Origin: a virus
DNA length: 31,103 nucleotides
Direction: 5' to 3' (one strand)
IMG/VR virus record: IMGVR_UViG_3300008110_000712
Coordinates: 1-31,103 of that record
The notes under the pieces were generated by a model that worked only from the letters and a program-made list of their open reading frames with translations, was not told the DNA's origin and searched no databases. The first letter of the stretch is position 1; each line of letters starts with the position of its first letter. Shown here piece after piece: positions 7,415 to 16,205 of this stretch. Position numbers and translations under genes: made by a program.

Positions 7415-8944
7415 ATGTATATACCCGTAACTTATTGGAATAATCAACTAGCGACAAGAGCAGATTTAACTGTAAACTATTCAGCTACTTCATTTAGTGG
7501 AGTTCCTCAAAACTTTACTTATTTATTCGATGGTGTATCAATATCAGGCTCAGCAACAAAGGTTTCAGTACCTGTTCAGGTTTGTATGGATGTTGTTAAT
7601 AGCAGTGATATAATAAAGAGTAATGTTTATGTAGCGGGTACAGCCTTTTTTTGTAATGCTGCTCCATCTACTTCTTTTACAACTACCGATTGTATAAACT
7701 ATACATTTGAATATGGTGGAATTGGATGTTCTGTTGGTGGTGCTGCAACTGCTGAATGGTATGATTGTAGTGGTAATCAACAATTAGAAACGGTATATTG
7801 GGGGCAACCTCCTATAACTAGATGTGTAACATCAGTTGTTGATAGAAGTTGTGTTAGAGAAGTTTCACTTGGAACTGTATGTGGTAGTAGAACTACATCT
7901 CAACCATCACAATGTTGTATAAATTCATATCCAAATACAGGTGTAGAAGCTTGGTATATCGATATAACGTATGGTAGTAATCTTGGTGATAAAGGACTTC
8001 AATATTATAATTACATTGATATAAATGGAAATATTGTAAATGATACTATTGCATTTGGACAAACTAAAAGAATTATTTCTCAATGTAATCCAATGGCTAT
8101 CGGTTCTGCCAGTAATTTTTATGGAATGCGTATTCTATGGACAATTGTATCAAAATTTCCAGGGCAGGTATTAGCATATCCATATAAAGGAATTCCGTGT
8201 GATTATACTTTAACTTTAAAGCGTGATTCAGCGGTTACACCTGGTAACTATTTCTTTCCATATATTACTTCGCAAACTCTTCAAAATAGAAACGGATTTT
8301 GGTCAAGCAATTTATCATCATCCATTTTGATTGGAACACCTGGTTCATTAAACTCAAGTATAATAGTTTCTTCAGAAATGCCACCACTTGATGGTGGTAC
8401 GAATAATAACGAATATGGTTCTGCAATTTGGATTACAAATGTAACACCAAAACCCAAAGGTGCTTTATTACTATCATCTTGTTTAACTACACATAGTTTA
8501 TGGGTAACTTTAGATGATTATGCATATTATAATACAGGTAGTGTATTAAAAGTTAATAATACTGAATTAACTACTACTTCATCTTGTTGGACTGTAACTA
8601 ATTTAACATCATCTTTATCTACATCAGTTTCTTTAACCAATGTAGATGTTTCTGCTTCATTTTCTACATGCTTTACATGTCTTTCAGGAAGTATAACATC
8701 ATCATTAAGTGTAGAGTATCTTTTAGTAGCAGGAGGTGGCGGCGGAGGTGCAGGTGCAGGTGGTAATGGTCCTGGTGCAGGTGGTGGTGCAGGTAGTTTA
8801 TTATCTGGAAGTTTTTCATTACAACCTTCTTCTGTTTACCCTGTAACTATTGGGTTAGGTGGTAGAGGAGGAAGTACTAATTTGCAATCCGGTTCAAATG
8901 GACAAAATTCTTCAGTATTTTCACTAACTGCTATCAGGAAGTAA
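7415..8944 (+). CDS. Cys-rich tail protein with glycine-rich C-terminal domain, cut by a frameshift
   Basis: The 509-residue open frame starts two bases after the preceding stop. The first 350 residues hold several Cys-containing beta stretches. Residues about 350-427 form a Cys module (LLLSSCLTTHSLW, CWTVTNL, FSTCFTC) shared with the genes at 4732 and 13033. From about residue 440, VEYLLVAGGGGGGAGAGG starts a glycine-rich adhesin-type domain. The frame stops at 8944, but in the +1 frame the same domain continues without pause from 8934 (SGSNLYPGGGGGG) to a stop at 9381-9383 that overlaps the next start codon. The intended product is therefore about 655 residues. A single inserted A near 8933 would explain the break. 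Sequencing error, mutation and programmed +1 shift cannot be told apart here. Probably a host-contact tail protein. Confidence 0.75.
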   Translation: MYIPVTYWNNQLATRADLTVNYSATSFSGVPQNFTYLFDGVSISGSATKVSVPVQVCMDVVNSSDIIKSNVYVAGTAFFCNAAPSTSFTTTDCINYTFEYGGIGCSVGGAATAEWYDCSGNQQLETVYWGQPPITRCVTSVVDRSCVREVSLGTVCGSRTTSQPSQCCINSYPNTGVEAWYIDITYGSNLGDKGLQYYNYIDINGNIVNDTIAFGQTKRIISQCNPMAIGSASNFYGMRILWTIVSKFPGQVLAYPYKGIPCDYTLTLKRDSAVTPGNYFFPYITSQTLQNRNGFWSSNLSSSILIGTPGSLNSSIIVSSEMPPLDGGTNNNEYGSAIWITNVTPKPKGALLLSSCLTTHSLWVTLDDYAYYNTGSVLKVNNTELTTTSSCWTVTNLTSSLSTSVSLTNVDVSASFSTCFTCLSGSITSSLSVEYLLVAGGGGGGAGAGGNGPGAGGGAGSLLSGSFSLQPSSVYPVTIGLGGRGGSTNLQSGSNGQNSSVFSLTAIRK

Positions 8945-9383
8945 TTTATACCCAGGCGGTGGTGGTGGAGGTGCTTCATCAGCCGGAACTGCATGGATAT
9001 TTAATGCAGGTGCAGGGTATTTATCTTACGCAGGTAGTGGTGGTTCAGGCTCACAATGGTTAGATGGAAATTATTACGCAGGTGGAGGTTCTGCCGGTGG
9101 AGGTAATTCTTATGGTATTAATCCTGGTACTCCTGGAATTGGTGGAGGTGGAACTGGTGGTGATGAACAATTTGGTATATTAGCAACAGCAGGTGCACCA
9201 AATAAAGGAGCAGGTGGTGGCGGTGGAGCATCATTCAGTCCAATAACAGGAGCAAGTGGTTCTGCTGGTATTAATATTATACGATATCCAGGAACAACAC
9301 AACTTATTGGTGGTGGTAGTGTTTCAATATCAGGCTCGTATGTATATCATACATTTACATCTTCAGCTAACATATCAACATAA
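8943..9383 (+). pseudogene. Out-of-frame remainder of the glycine-rich tail domain
   Basis: In the +1 frame relative to the gene at 7415, these 146 codons encode an uninterrupted glycine-rich sequence (PGGGGGGASSAGTAW, YAGGGSAGGG, GGGGTGG, GAGGGGGASF) ending SGSYVYHTFTSSANIST and TAA. No start codon with a plausible leader exists for it, so it belongs to the upstream gene. Its stop (9381-9383) shares a base with the next ATG (9383), the coupled spacing seen elsewhere in this operon, which shows that this frame is the real end of the gene. Glycine-rich domains of this type in phage tails are usually receptor-binding tips or adhesins. Confidence 0.7.
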
Positions 9384-9781
9384 TGGCAACATTAGCACAA
9401 ATAGCAAATAAGATTAGAGATTTAGCTGTTTTAAAAGCACCTAAAAAGACGGGTAATCTAAAACGTAAGTTAGCAGATTATAATCGTCCTTCAGGTATGA
9501 TTAAGCAATCTAAAGCTGGTGCTAAACGTTCATTTGAATTTGAATTAGATGTTTCTCCGCCAGGCGCTGAGTATGGTAAGTTTTGGAATGACCCAAATGT
9601 ATCAGACAGTGTTAGGACTGGTAAAACTCCAAACGTACCTAAATCAATTAACTTTGCTCAACAGGCAATTAATGACCCGTTAGTTCAAAAGATGATTGAT
9701 GATTATGTAAGCGCACTTGTAGATGAAATAGCAGTCGAAGTAGGCAACATTGTGGAGAAAGAATTTAGGGATGTAAAATAG
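9383..9781 (+). CDS. HK97 gp10-like head-tail joining protein
   Basis: This 132-residue protein has the N-terminal pattern IANKIRDLAVLKAPKKTGNLKRKL (about residues 7-30), matching the 'AP..TG.L' signature of the HK97 gp10/minor tail family. It ends in a helical segment (DDYVSALVDEIAVEVGNIVEKEF) also usual for that family. The length is typical. These proteins act at the head-tail joint or tail end. The ATG overlaps the stop of the glycine-rich frame by one base, showing translational coupling with that frame. Its place downstream of fibre-like genes, rather than next to the connector gene, is unusual. Confidence 0.7.
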   Translation: MATLAQIANKIRDLAVLKAPKKTGNLKRKLADYNRPSGMIKQSKAGAKRSFEFELDVSPPGAEYGKFWNDPNVSDSVRTGKTPNVPKSINFAQQAINDPLVQKMIDDYVSALVDEIAVEVGNIVEKEFRDVK

Positions 9782-9803
9782 TATCGAATACTTTTATAAA
9801 GTC

Positions 9804-9815
9804 GGTGGTTATTTA
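9804..9815 (+). promoter_or_regulatory. Candidate late-promoter motif variant GGTGGTTATTTA
   Basis: This copy differs at two positions from AGTTGTTATTTA. It lies in the only sizeable gap (9782-9835) of this part of the operon, 32 bases before the ATG at 9836. It probably boosts the baseplate and tape-measure genes, by inference from the other copies. Confidence 0.3.
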
Positions 9816-9835
9816 TAATAAACACATAGTACTTT

Positions 9836-11005
9836 ATGGCTCTTAGTATTACACAAACACCAGCATCAGCATCGTTAGCTCAATCACCGATTATATTTAC
9901 GGTAAGTGAGAATACGCCACTATATACATCATCTTCATTTCAATATGTAGGTGAATTATATTATTGGCAAGGAAATCTATTCCAATCATCTTCGGTGCCT
10001 GATTACACATTATTAAAGTTTCCAAATACTTCAACAGTAGGTATATTCGATTTGAATAGAATTATAAACTCAACTCTAACTGATTTGAGAATTGATAATC
10101 CTTCAAACGTAATGTATTTCGCAGTTGATTTCTATACACAATATCTTTCAGGTAGTGTATATATAACAGGCTCACACGTTCGTTCACAAACTTATAGAGC
10201 ATTGGATGGGTATGGTATATTCCCTGAGCCAATAGGACAACAAATATCAGCTAAAACACCATTCTGGCCTTTAATGACTGATGGACCTGTAACACAATCC
10301 GTATTAACTACTGATGTTGGAACTATGGGTGTATTCATTGGTAACGTTGGTGCAATTGTTCCTGATAGGATAACATATGATTCTAATTTAGGAACTGCTA
10401 CTGATTTAATTACCGAAAATGCTACGACAACATCTTTGTGTATATTACAATATCCACAAGCACCATCTAACGCAGGATTTCCATATGCAGCATCTTTAAG
10501 TTCATTAGAATGGTTTAGTATGCAAGCATATACTGGCTCTACACCAATAGGAACATCGGTTAGATTTGAAATAGTTTGTCCTACAAAATATCCTAATCAA
10601 AGGATTGCATTTAAAAATAGATACGGTCAGTTTGACTATATTGATATGAATGAAGTTAGTAGACAATCTTTTGAAACTGAAAAGAGAACTTACCAACCAC
10701 AAATTGGTACATGGGAAGGTTCTACTTTATCATATCAATCAACCGATAGCTCAGTATTAAATTACATATCAGATTCTAAACAATCACTTTCACTAAATAC
10801 AAATTGGTTGACAGAAGATTGGAATGAAATATTAAAACAATTATTAGTTTCAGATGAACTATATTGGGTTGATACTAAATTTAATGTATTAAGACCTGTA
10901 ACGATAGCGACACAGGGTATGACATTTAAAACAGGTGTTGTAGATAAATTAATTCAATATCAATTTGAATTTAATTTTGGTCAAAGCTATAAATTAATAC
11001 TATAA
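9836..11005 (+). CDS. Baseplate/tail structural protein
   Basis: This 389-residue beta-rich protein has a C-terminal half with features I remember from a widespread Bacteroidetes phage tail family: FKNRYGQFDYIDMNEVSRQSFETEKRTYQPQIGTWEG around residues 260-296, LNYISDSKQSLSLNTNWLTEDWNE near 305-328, and KLIQYQFEFNFGQSYKL at the end. No enzyme motif is visible. It overlaps the next start by one base (TAATG-type coupling), and is followed by two more baseplate-like proteins and the tape measure. It is therefore likely part of the distal tail or baseplate. The exact role in the complex is not known to me. Confidence 0.75.
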   Translation: MALSITQTPASASLAQSPIIFTVSENTPLYTSSSFQYVGELYYWQGNLFQSSSVPDYTLLKFPNTSTVGIFDLNRIINSTLTDLRIDNPSNVMYFAVDFYTQYLSGSVYITGSHVRSQTYRALDGYGIFPEPIGQQISAKTPFWPLMTDGPVTQSVLTTDVGTMGVFIGNVGAIVPDRITYDSNLGTATDLITENATTTSLCILQYPQAPSNAGFPYAASLSSLEWFSMQAYTGSTPIGTSVRFEIVCPTKYPNQRIAFKNRYGQFDYIDMNEVSRQSFETEKRTYQPQIGTWEGSTLSYQSTDSSVLNYISDSKQSLSLNTNWLTEDWNEILKQLLVSDELYWVDTKFNVLRPVTIATQGMTFKTGVVDKLIQYQFEFNFGQSYKLIL

Positions 11006-13029
11006 TGGGAGTAATTAGTACACAATCGTTTACTTTTCGATTAGTTGCCAATGGGCAACAATTAGATTTATTCGCAGATGAGGATATTAAGTTATCAAAT
11101 AACGTAACAGGTTTATTTGATATCGGAGTATTACCATCTGATTTTACTCGTCAAATTACTTTGCCAGGTACAAAGGTAAACAATGCTTTTTTTGAGCACG
11201 TTTATGATATTAGTATCGATTCACCTTTCTTATTCGCAACAAACATAAAGGTGCCGGCATATTTTGATTTTGATTCAGTATATCTTTCAAATGGATATCT
11301 TCAACTTAACAAAGTAAATGTTCTTGCTAATAAATTTATTGATTCATATGAAGTTACTGTATATGGTACACTATCTTCATTTGGTAGAGATGTTAATAGA
11401 GATTTCTTAACTAATCTAACTTCTTTAGCAAAATTCAATCACACTGCATCTTTAGATAATATTTCAGCAAGTTGGAATGGTAATCTTTTCAATGGTGATA
11501 TAGTTTATCCTTTAGCAGATTATGGTACGGGGTATCAATACGCATCAGGCGATTTACAAACATTTGGAATGAATGACCAAGAGGGAGCATTGACTGTGCA
11601 AAACTTTAAACCTGCAATCAGAGCAAGAGCTGTAATGGATGCTATATTTGAAGAAGCAGGATACACATATTCTTCATCATTTATGAATGAACCATTTATG
11701 GATGATGTATATATGATTTGTAATCATTCTTTAAAGTATCCTGAATTTGATGGTATTGATATGGAAACATATGGTAAAATTAAAATAGGGGCAATTAGTG
11801 GTAGTGGAATGACAGATGTTCTTATGCCATCAAATACTTTTGTTACTTTGCCTTGGTATAATAGTTTATCAGACCCACAAGGATTTTATCAGAATGGTGC
11901 ATATAGAGTAGAGAAAACAACTAATTTAGAAGGTATTCTTAATCTTAATCTAAATGTAAGTTGTTCAGTAAATAACATACCTGGAACTTTTAGTGCAAAT
12001 GGTACGTTCCAATTACAATTGGCAGAAACCGGTAGCGGAACTGCATATTCATTAGGCGCTTTACAATCTTATATTAATTTCTTTGACCAATTACAAAATA
12101 GTAGAACAGGTGGTATAAACACTACATACGAATTACAAACACAATTTAAATTGTATGGAATTCCAGCGGGTAATTATTACTTTCAACTAAAACAAAAACC
12201 TAATTTTGCATCACCAACTGTACAACCAACTGTAACTATCGACCCCGATAATACTACAAAATCTTATTTACAAATTACGCAAGTAAACCAAGCAGCTGAT
12301 GGTAGAGTGATGGATATACCATCTAATATGCCGTATGGTACTAATGGAATTAAGCAAATTGATTTTATTACAGGCTTACAAAGAAAGTTTAATTTAGTAA
12401 TATATCCTAATAAATCTAAAACAAATGAGTTCATTATTGAAACATTTAATAGTTGGTATAATAAAGGACAGATAAAGGATTTTAATAGATACATTAATTT
12501 AGATGATAAGATTGAAGTAATTCCAGCTAACAACTTAGCTGTAAACCAATTAAATTTTGGAGATACATTAGACCAAGATTACCTTTCACTACAATTTAGT
12601 AAAGCAGCAAATAGGGAATATGGTAAAATATATTATACTGATACAACAAACTTCTTCTCACAAGGTAAGTTTGAAGTTAAAACAACATTTGCATCTACAC
12701 CATTAACCAGAATACCAGGAACAGGTTTAAGTGGTAGTGTTGGTGGATTTGCACCACCACCTGTTACATCTTATATGTTTGTTATGGGTAATAACGGATA
12801 TTCAAGTCCATCTGCAGCTTGTAGTAACACATATTCATTTCAAACAATAGTATATGGCCAATATGGCAATCCGGATTTAAACACACAATTATTTACTGAT
12901 TCTGCATTAACAACTCCATTCAATGGTGGATACCAATATTGGAAGTGGGGATTCCCGTATTACTATTCAAAAGTTACATCATTTATAGATTATGGTGGAA
13001 ACGTTTATTCAACAACTACATGCCCTTAA
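11005..13029 (+). CDS. Large baseplate/distal tail protein
   Basis: This 674-residue protein belongs to a common but functionally uncharacterised Bacteroidetes phage tail family. Recognisable parts are FADEDIKLSNNVTGLFD (22-38), SDFTRQITLPGTKVNNAFF (44-62), NFKPAIRARAVMDAIFEEAGY (about 197-217) and NREYGKIYYTDTTNFFSQGKF (about 532-552). The final 85 residues form a Cys-flanked module (AACSNTYSF, LFTDSALTTPFNGG, final TTTCP) like short carbohydrate-binding-type insertions in other tail proteins. The stop TAA at 13027-13029 is the only stop separating it from the next gene, which is in the same frame. In relatives I recall, the two may form one chain. The start overlaps the preceding stop by one base. 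Confidence 0.75.
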   Translation: MGVISTQSFTFRLVANGQQLDLFADEDIKLSNNVTGLFDIGVLPSDFTRQITLPGTKVNNAFFEHVYDISIDSPFLFATNIKVPAYFDFDSVYLSNGYLQLNKVNVLANKFIDSYEVTVYGTLSSFGRDVNRDFLTNLTSLAKFNHTASLDNISASWNGNLFNGDIVYPLADYGTGYQYASGDLQTFGMNDQEGALTVQNFKPAIRARAVMDAIFEEAGYTYSSSFMNEPFMDDVYMICNHSLKYPEFDGIDMETYGKIKIGAISGSGMTDVLMPSNTFVTLPWYNSLSDPQGFYQNGAYRVEKTTNLEGILNLNLNVSCSVNNIPGTFSANGTFQLQLAETGSGTAYSLGALQSYINFFDQLQNSRTGGINTTYELQTQFKLYGIPAGNYYFQLKQKPNFASPTVQPTVTIDPDNTTKSYLQITQVNQAADGRVMDIPSNMPYGTNGIKQIDFITGLQRKFNLVIYPNKSKTNEFIIETFNSWYNKGQIKDFNRYINLDDKIEVIPANNLAVNQLNFGDTLDQDYLSLQFSKAANREYGKIYYTDTTNFFSQGKFEVKTTFASTPLTRIPGTGLSGSVGGFAPPPVTSYMFVMGNNGYSSPSAACSNTYSFQTIVYGQYGNPDLNTQLFTDSALTTPFNGGYQYWKWGFPYYYSKVTSFIDYGGNVYSTTTCP

Positions 13030-13032
13030 TAT

Positions 13033-14232
13033 ATGAGTCAGATAATTCCAATATACATACCAACCTACATATCAGATGCATCATTTAATCCATCTAGAGT
13101 TCTACCACGATTATTCTTTTATAATGGAATGGTTGAATGTGAACCATATTGGATAGAAAGCGGTTCAGCAGCTTTTGGTGGTGTAACTTATCAACAAGAT
13201 GCATTTCCTTATTTTGACAACTATAATGTAGTAACAGGTAGTTTTCCAACTGAAGGTTCTTTATCATTATTATTTAATAACGAAGGTACTTCTTATGGAA
13301 TTGTTCCATCAGGCTCACTTTATACAAACTATTGGGAAAAGTATATATCATTACTATACAATCCAAAAACGAGATTGCTTAATTGCTCTGCAATAATCCC
13401 TTTAGCTGATTATGTTAAAATGGAATTGAATGATATTGTAAACTTTAGAGGTAACTATTATCATCTTCGTGCAATAAATGATTATTCATTAAAAGATGGT
13501 ACGTGTGATTTACAATTATTAGGTCCAATTATTTCAGATACATTCTTCCAAGCAACTGAAAATACTCCTGTTGTGACTAGTTGTTGTTCGCCAACAATTA
13601 CATCAGCAACACAAAGTGGTTCAAGCGTTAACATCAGCTTTACTTTAGGTGGTGGAGATACGTGTATAGATTGCGTTGCAACTACTGTACAAACATCACT
13701 TGATGGTATAAGTTGGGGTGGAAGTAATACAGCAGGGTGTACATCACCAAGAACATTATCAGTTCCGGCTGTAGCTACATATTATAGAATAATAACAAAT
13801 TGTACGGGTGGTACGGAATCTTCACCATCAAACGTAGTATATTTTACTCCGGAGCCTGTTTATGTTTGGCATCAAATACAAAGTTGTGATGATGCATCTA
13901 CATTAACAACAACATCGTATCTACAAAATACATTCTTTACAAATGATAGAGTAACATATGCTGGCAATGATTATACAATTGTAAACACATATGGTTCGAA
14001 TCCAGGTGGAGCAAACGTATCAATAACAGCAACAGGTCAATATGGTTGTCCTACGGTTGAATGTAGAGATTACTCATACTACGCTTACGCAGGATGTACA
14101 ATTTATTGGACTAATTGTGGTGGATTTGCACAATCAGCATTTGTGCCAGTAGGAAACACTTATAACTTATATTGTGTTAGAGAAGGAAGTACGAGTGGAT
14201 GTGGTCCATTTACAGGTGGAGCATATTGTTAG
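13033..14232 (+). CDS. Baseplate/tail protein with Cys modules
   Basis: The protein has 399 residues. Its N-terminal 175 residues resemble the C-terminal part of the large baseplate family: SRVLPRLFFYNG (22-33), YWEKYISLLYNPKTRLLNC near 97-115, and NIVNFRGNYYHLRAINDYSLKDG-type sequence near 135-157. A fibronectin-III-like domain follows (SATQSGSSVNISFTLGGG to SSPSNVVYF, about 191-272). It carries several cysteines. Two Cys modules end the protein (QSCDDAST, YTIVNTYGSN, GCPTVEC; then CTIYWTNCGG to GGAYC). It begins three bases after the stop of the previous gene and in the same frame, so re-initiation or readthrough is possible. It probably decorates the tail tip. The receptor or ligand is unknown. 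Confidence 0.75.
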   Translation: MSQIIPIYIPTYISDASFNPSRVLPRLFFYNGMVECEPYWIESGSAAFGGVTYQQDAFPYFDNYNVVTGSFPTEGSLSLLFNNEGTSYGIVPSGSLYTNYWEKYISLLYNPKTRLLNCSAIIPLADYVKMELNDIVNFRGNYYHLRAINDYSLKDGTCDLQLLGPIISDTFFQATENTPVVTSCCSPTITSATQSGSSVNISFTLGGGDTCIDCVATTVQTSLDGISWGGSNTAGCTSPRTLSVPAVATYYRIITNCTGGTESSPSNVVYFTPEPVYVWHQIQSCDDASTLTTTSYLQNTFFTNDRVTYAGNDYTIVNTYGSNPGGANVSITATGQYGCPTVECRDYSYYAYAGCTIYWTNCGGFAQSAFVPVGNTYNLYCVREGSTSGCGPFTGGAYC

Positions 14233-14275
14233 TAACTGCCTGGAAAGATGGTTGGAGAAAATTAATTAGAGAAAT

Positions 14276-16174
14276 ATGGCTGAGAAGAAAGTCACAGTAA
14301 AAGTAGATATTGAAGCGGATACCGCTCCCACCATTGCCAATTTAAAAGCATTAAAGAGGCAGATAAAGGAAACGGCAGCAGGTTCTGCTGAATTCAATAA
14401 GATATCGGCATCCATTCGTGACATGGATGATGCAATTAAAGATGCTTCTGCAACTTCGGATGATTTTGCCGGCTACTTAGAGAACGCATCAGGTCCATTA
14501 GGAGTATTAGGACAAGGATTAAGAAGTGCTCAAAAGAACTTCTCATCTTTTAATGCCGTACTAAAAGCATCAGTAATTGGTTTAATTGTAGCAGCAGTAG
14601 GTGGATTAGTTGCAGCATTTTCACAAAGTGAAGTTGCAATGAAGAAAATACAACCACTATTTATCGCATTCGAAAAGATATTGGGTGGTATATTCAGAGC
14701 ATTTGAGCCTGTATTAGATGCCTTTATTGAAATGGCTACATCAGCATTACCATATATCACAAAGGGTATTGGTATGTTCTATTCGGGTCTATACTCTCTA
14801 TTCACATTAGTAAAGAACGTAGGTGTATCGGTAGGTAAGATTCTTAAAGGTGTATTCACATTAGATTTTGATGCACTTAAAGAAGGTGCTGCAGGTATTA
14901 AAGATGCGTTTACAGGTGTTGCTAAAACCTTTGATGATACATACAAACGATTTGAATCAGGTACAAAGGAGCAAACTAAAACTGAAAAGGAAGAGTTAGA
15001 TAAAAGAAATAAGAATGCAGGAGATGCAGCAGCTAAAAAGAAAGCAGCAGAAGAGAAAGCAGCAGCAGAAGCAGAGAAGTTAAGACAAGAAAACTTAAAG
15101 AAAGCTGAAGCAGCAAATGCAGTTGAATTAGAAGCATTCAAAGCTACACTTTCAGAAAGAGAAAAATCTGAATATGAAGCAGGATTAAAATTAGCAGAAC
15201 AAAGAAAGGTATTAGCAGAAGCAGGTAGAACTGATATGACTGCTATTGAAGAGCAGTATCGTATTACACTTGCTGAAATAAAGAAGAAGTACGATGATGA
15301 AGAAGCTAAAAAGAAAGAAGAGAAAGATAAGAAGGATAAAGAAGATTTACTAAAGAAGCAAGCCGATGAAAGAGGTATCTTATTATCAGGCTTACAAAGT
15401 AAGTTAGAAGATTTAGATAGACAGAATCAGTTAGTAGAATTTGATTTCGAAGCTGATATAGCTCGTTTAGGAGAACAAAGAGCGATACTTGCTGAGCAAG
15501 AAGCATTAGAATTACAAAATACTGAACTTACTGAATTTCAGAAAACTGAAATCAGAAAGAAGTATGCAGATGCAAGAAAGGGAATAACTGACCAAGAGAT
15601 AGCAACTGAAAGAGCAGCAAATGCAGCTAAGCATGAAATCAATATGGCATACTTAGGATTGTTTGAACAATTCGGAGGTGTGTTATCGCAAGTTGCAGGA
15701 AAGAATAAAGCATTGGCAATCGCTGGTGTAATTATACAACAGGCAGCATCTATTGGACAGATTATCGCATCAACGGGTATTGCTAACGCTAAAGCAGTAG
15801 CGGCATCACCATTAACATTCGGTATGCCGTGGGTAGCAATCAACTCCGTATCAGCAGGTTTATCAATTGCGGCATCCGTAGCAGGAGCAGTTAAATCAAT
15901 ATCAGAAATTAATAAAGCAGCATCTCAAGCGGGTGTAAGTGGTGGAGGTGGCGGAAGTGCCGCATCAGCACCATCGATTGCAGTACCGAGAGTTGCAGGA
16001 GCAGCCGCACCACAAATACAAACGGGTGGTGGTATGAATCCAAATACACAAATAGCTCAAACACTATCAGCAGCTCAAAAGCCTGTACGTGCTTATGTAG
16101 TGAGTGGAGATGTATCATCACAACAGGCATTAGATAGAAGAACGAGTAGAGCAGCTACCTTTACGGGTGGATAA
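14276..16174 (+). CDS. Tape measure protein
   Basis: This 632-residue protein has the tape-measure layout. There is a helical N-terminus, then a hydrophobic segment with two likely membrane-type helices (SVIGLIVAAVGGLVAAFS, about 100-117, and further weak ones to 185). A long charged Lys/Glu/Ala coiled-coil region spans about 230-465, and a second hydrophobic Ala/Gly-rich region 475-545. A Gly/Ser linker and a polar tail follow. It sets tail length and reaches into the tail tube. It is short, which by the usual residue-to-length relation suggests a short siphovirus tail of roughly 90-100 nm (inference). The expected tail-chaperone pair is not directly upstream. A chaperone-like frameshifted gene is at 25621. 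Confidence 0.85.
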   Translation: MAEKKVTVKVDIEADTAPTIANLKALKRQIKETAAGSAEFNKISASIRDMDDAIKDASATSDDFAGYLENASGPLGVLGQGLRSAQKNFSSFNAVLKASVIGLIVAAVGGLVAAFSQSEVAMKKIQPLFIAFEKILGGIFRAFEPVLDAFIEMATSALPYITKGIGMFYSGLYSLFTLVKNVGVSVGKILKGVFTLDFDALKEGAAGIKDAFTGVAKTFDDTYKRFESGTKEQTKTEKEELDKRNKNAGDAAAKKKAAEEKAAAEAEKLRQENLKKAEAANAVELEAFKATLSEREKSEYEAGLKLAEQRKVLAEAGRTDMTAIEEQYRITLAEIKKKYDDEEAKKKEEKDKKDKEDLLKKQADERGILLSGLQSKLEDLDRQNQLVEFDFEADIARLGEQRAILAEQEALELQNTELTEFQKTEIRKKYADARKGITDQEIATERAANAAKHEINMAYLGLFEQFGGVLSQVAGKNKALAIAGVIIQQAASIGQIIASTGIANAKAVAASPLTFGMPWVAINSVSAGLSIAASVAGAVKSISEINKAASQAGVSGGGGGSAASAPSIAVPRVAGAAAPQIQTGGGMNPNTQIAQTLSAAQKPVRAYVVSGDVSSQQALDRRTSRAATFTGG

Positions 16175-16205
16175 TAATTTTTAAATTTCTAATTGTTAAT
16201 ATATT

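Noticed and set aside
7644-7652. T7 run in the Cys-rich tail gene as another slippage site
   Set aside because: The run is short, the protein continues normally in the same frame and no hairpin precedes it.
13027-13029. Reassigned TAA stop (alternative genetic code)
   Set aside because: TAA ends nearly all genes here, with rarer TAG and TGA also used as stops, so the standard bacterial code applies.
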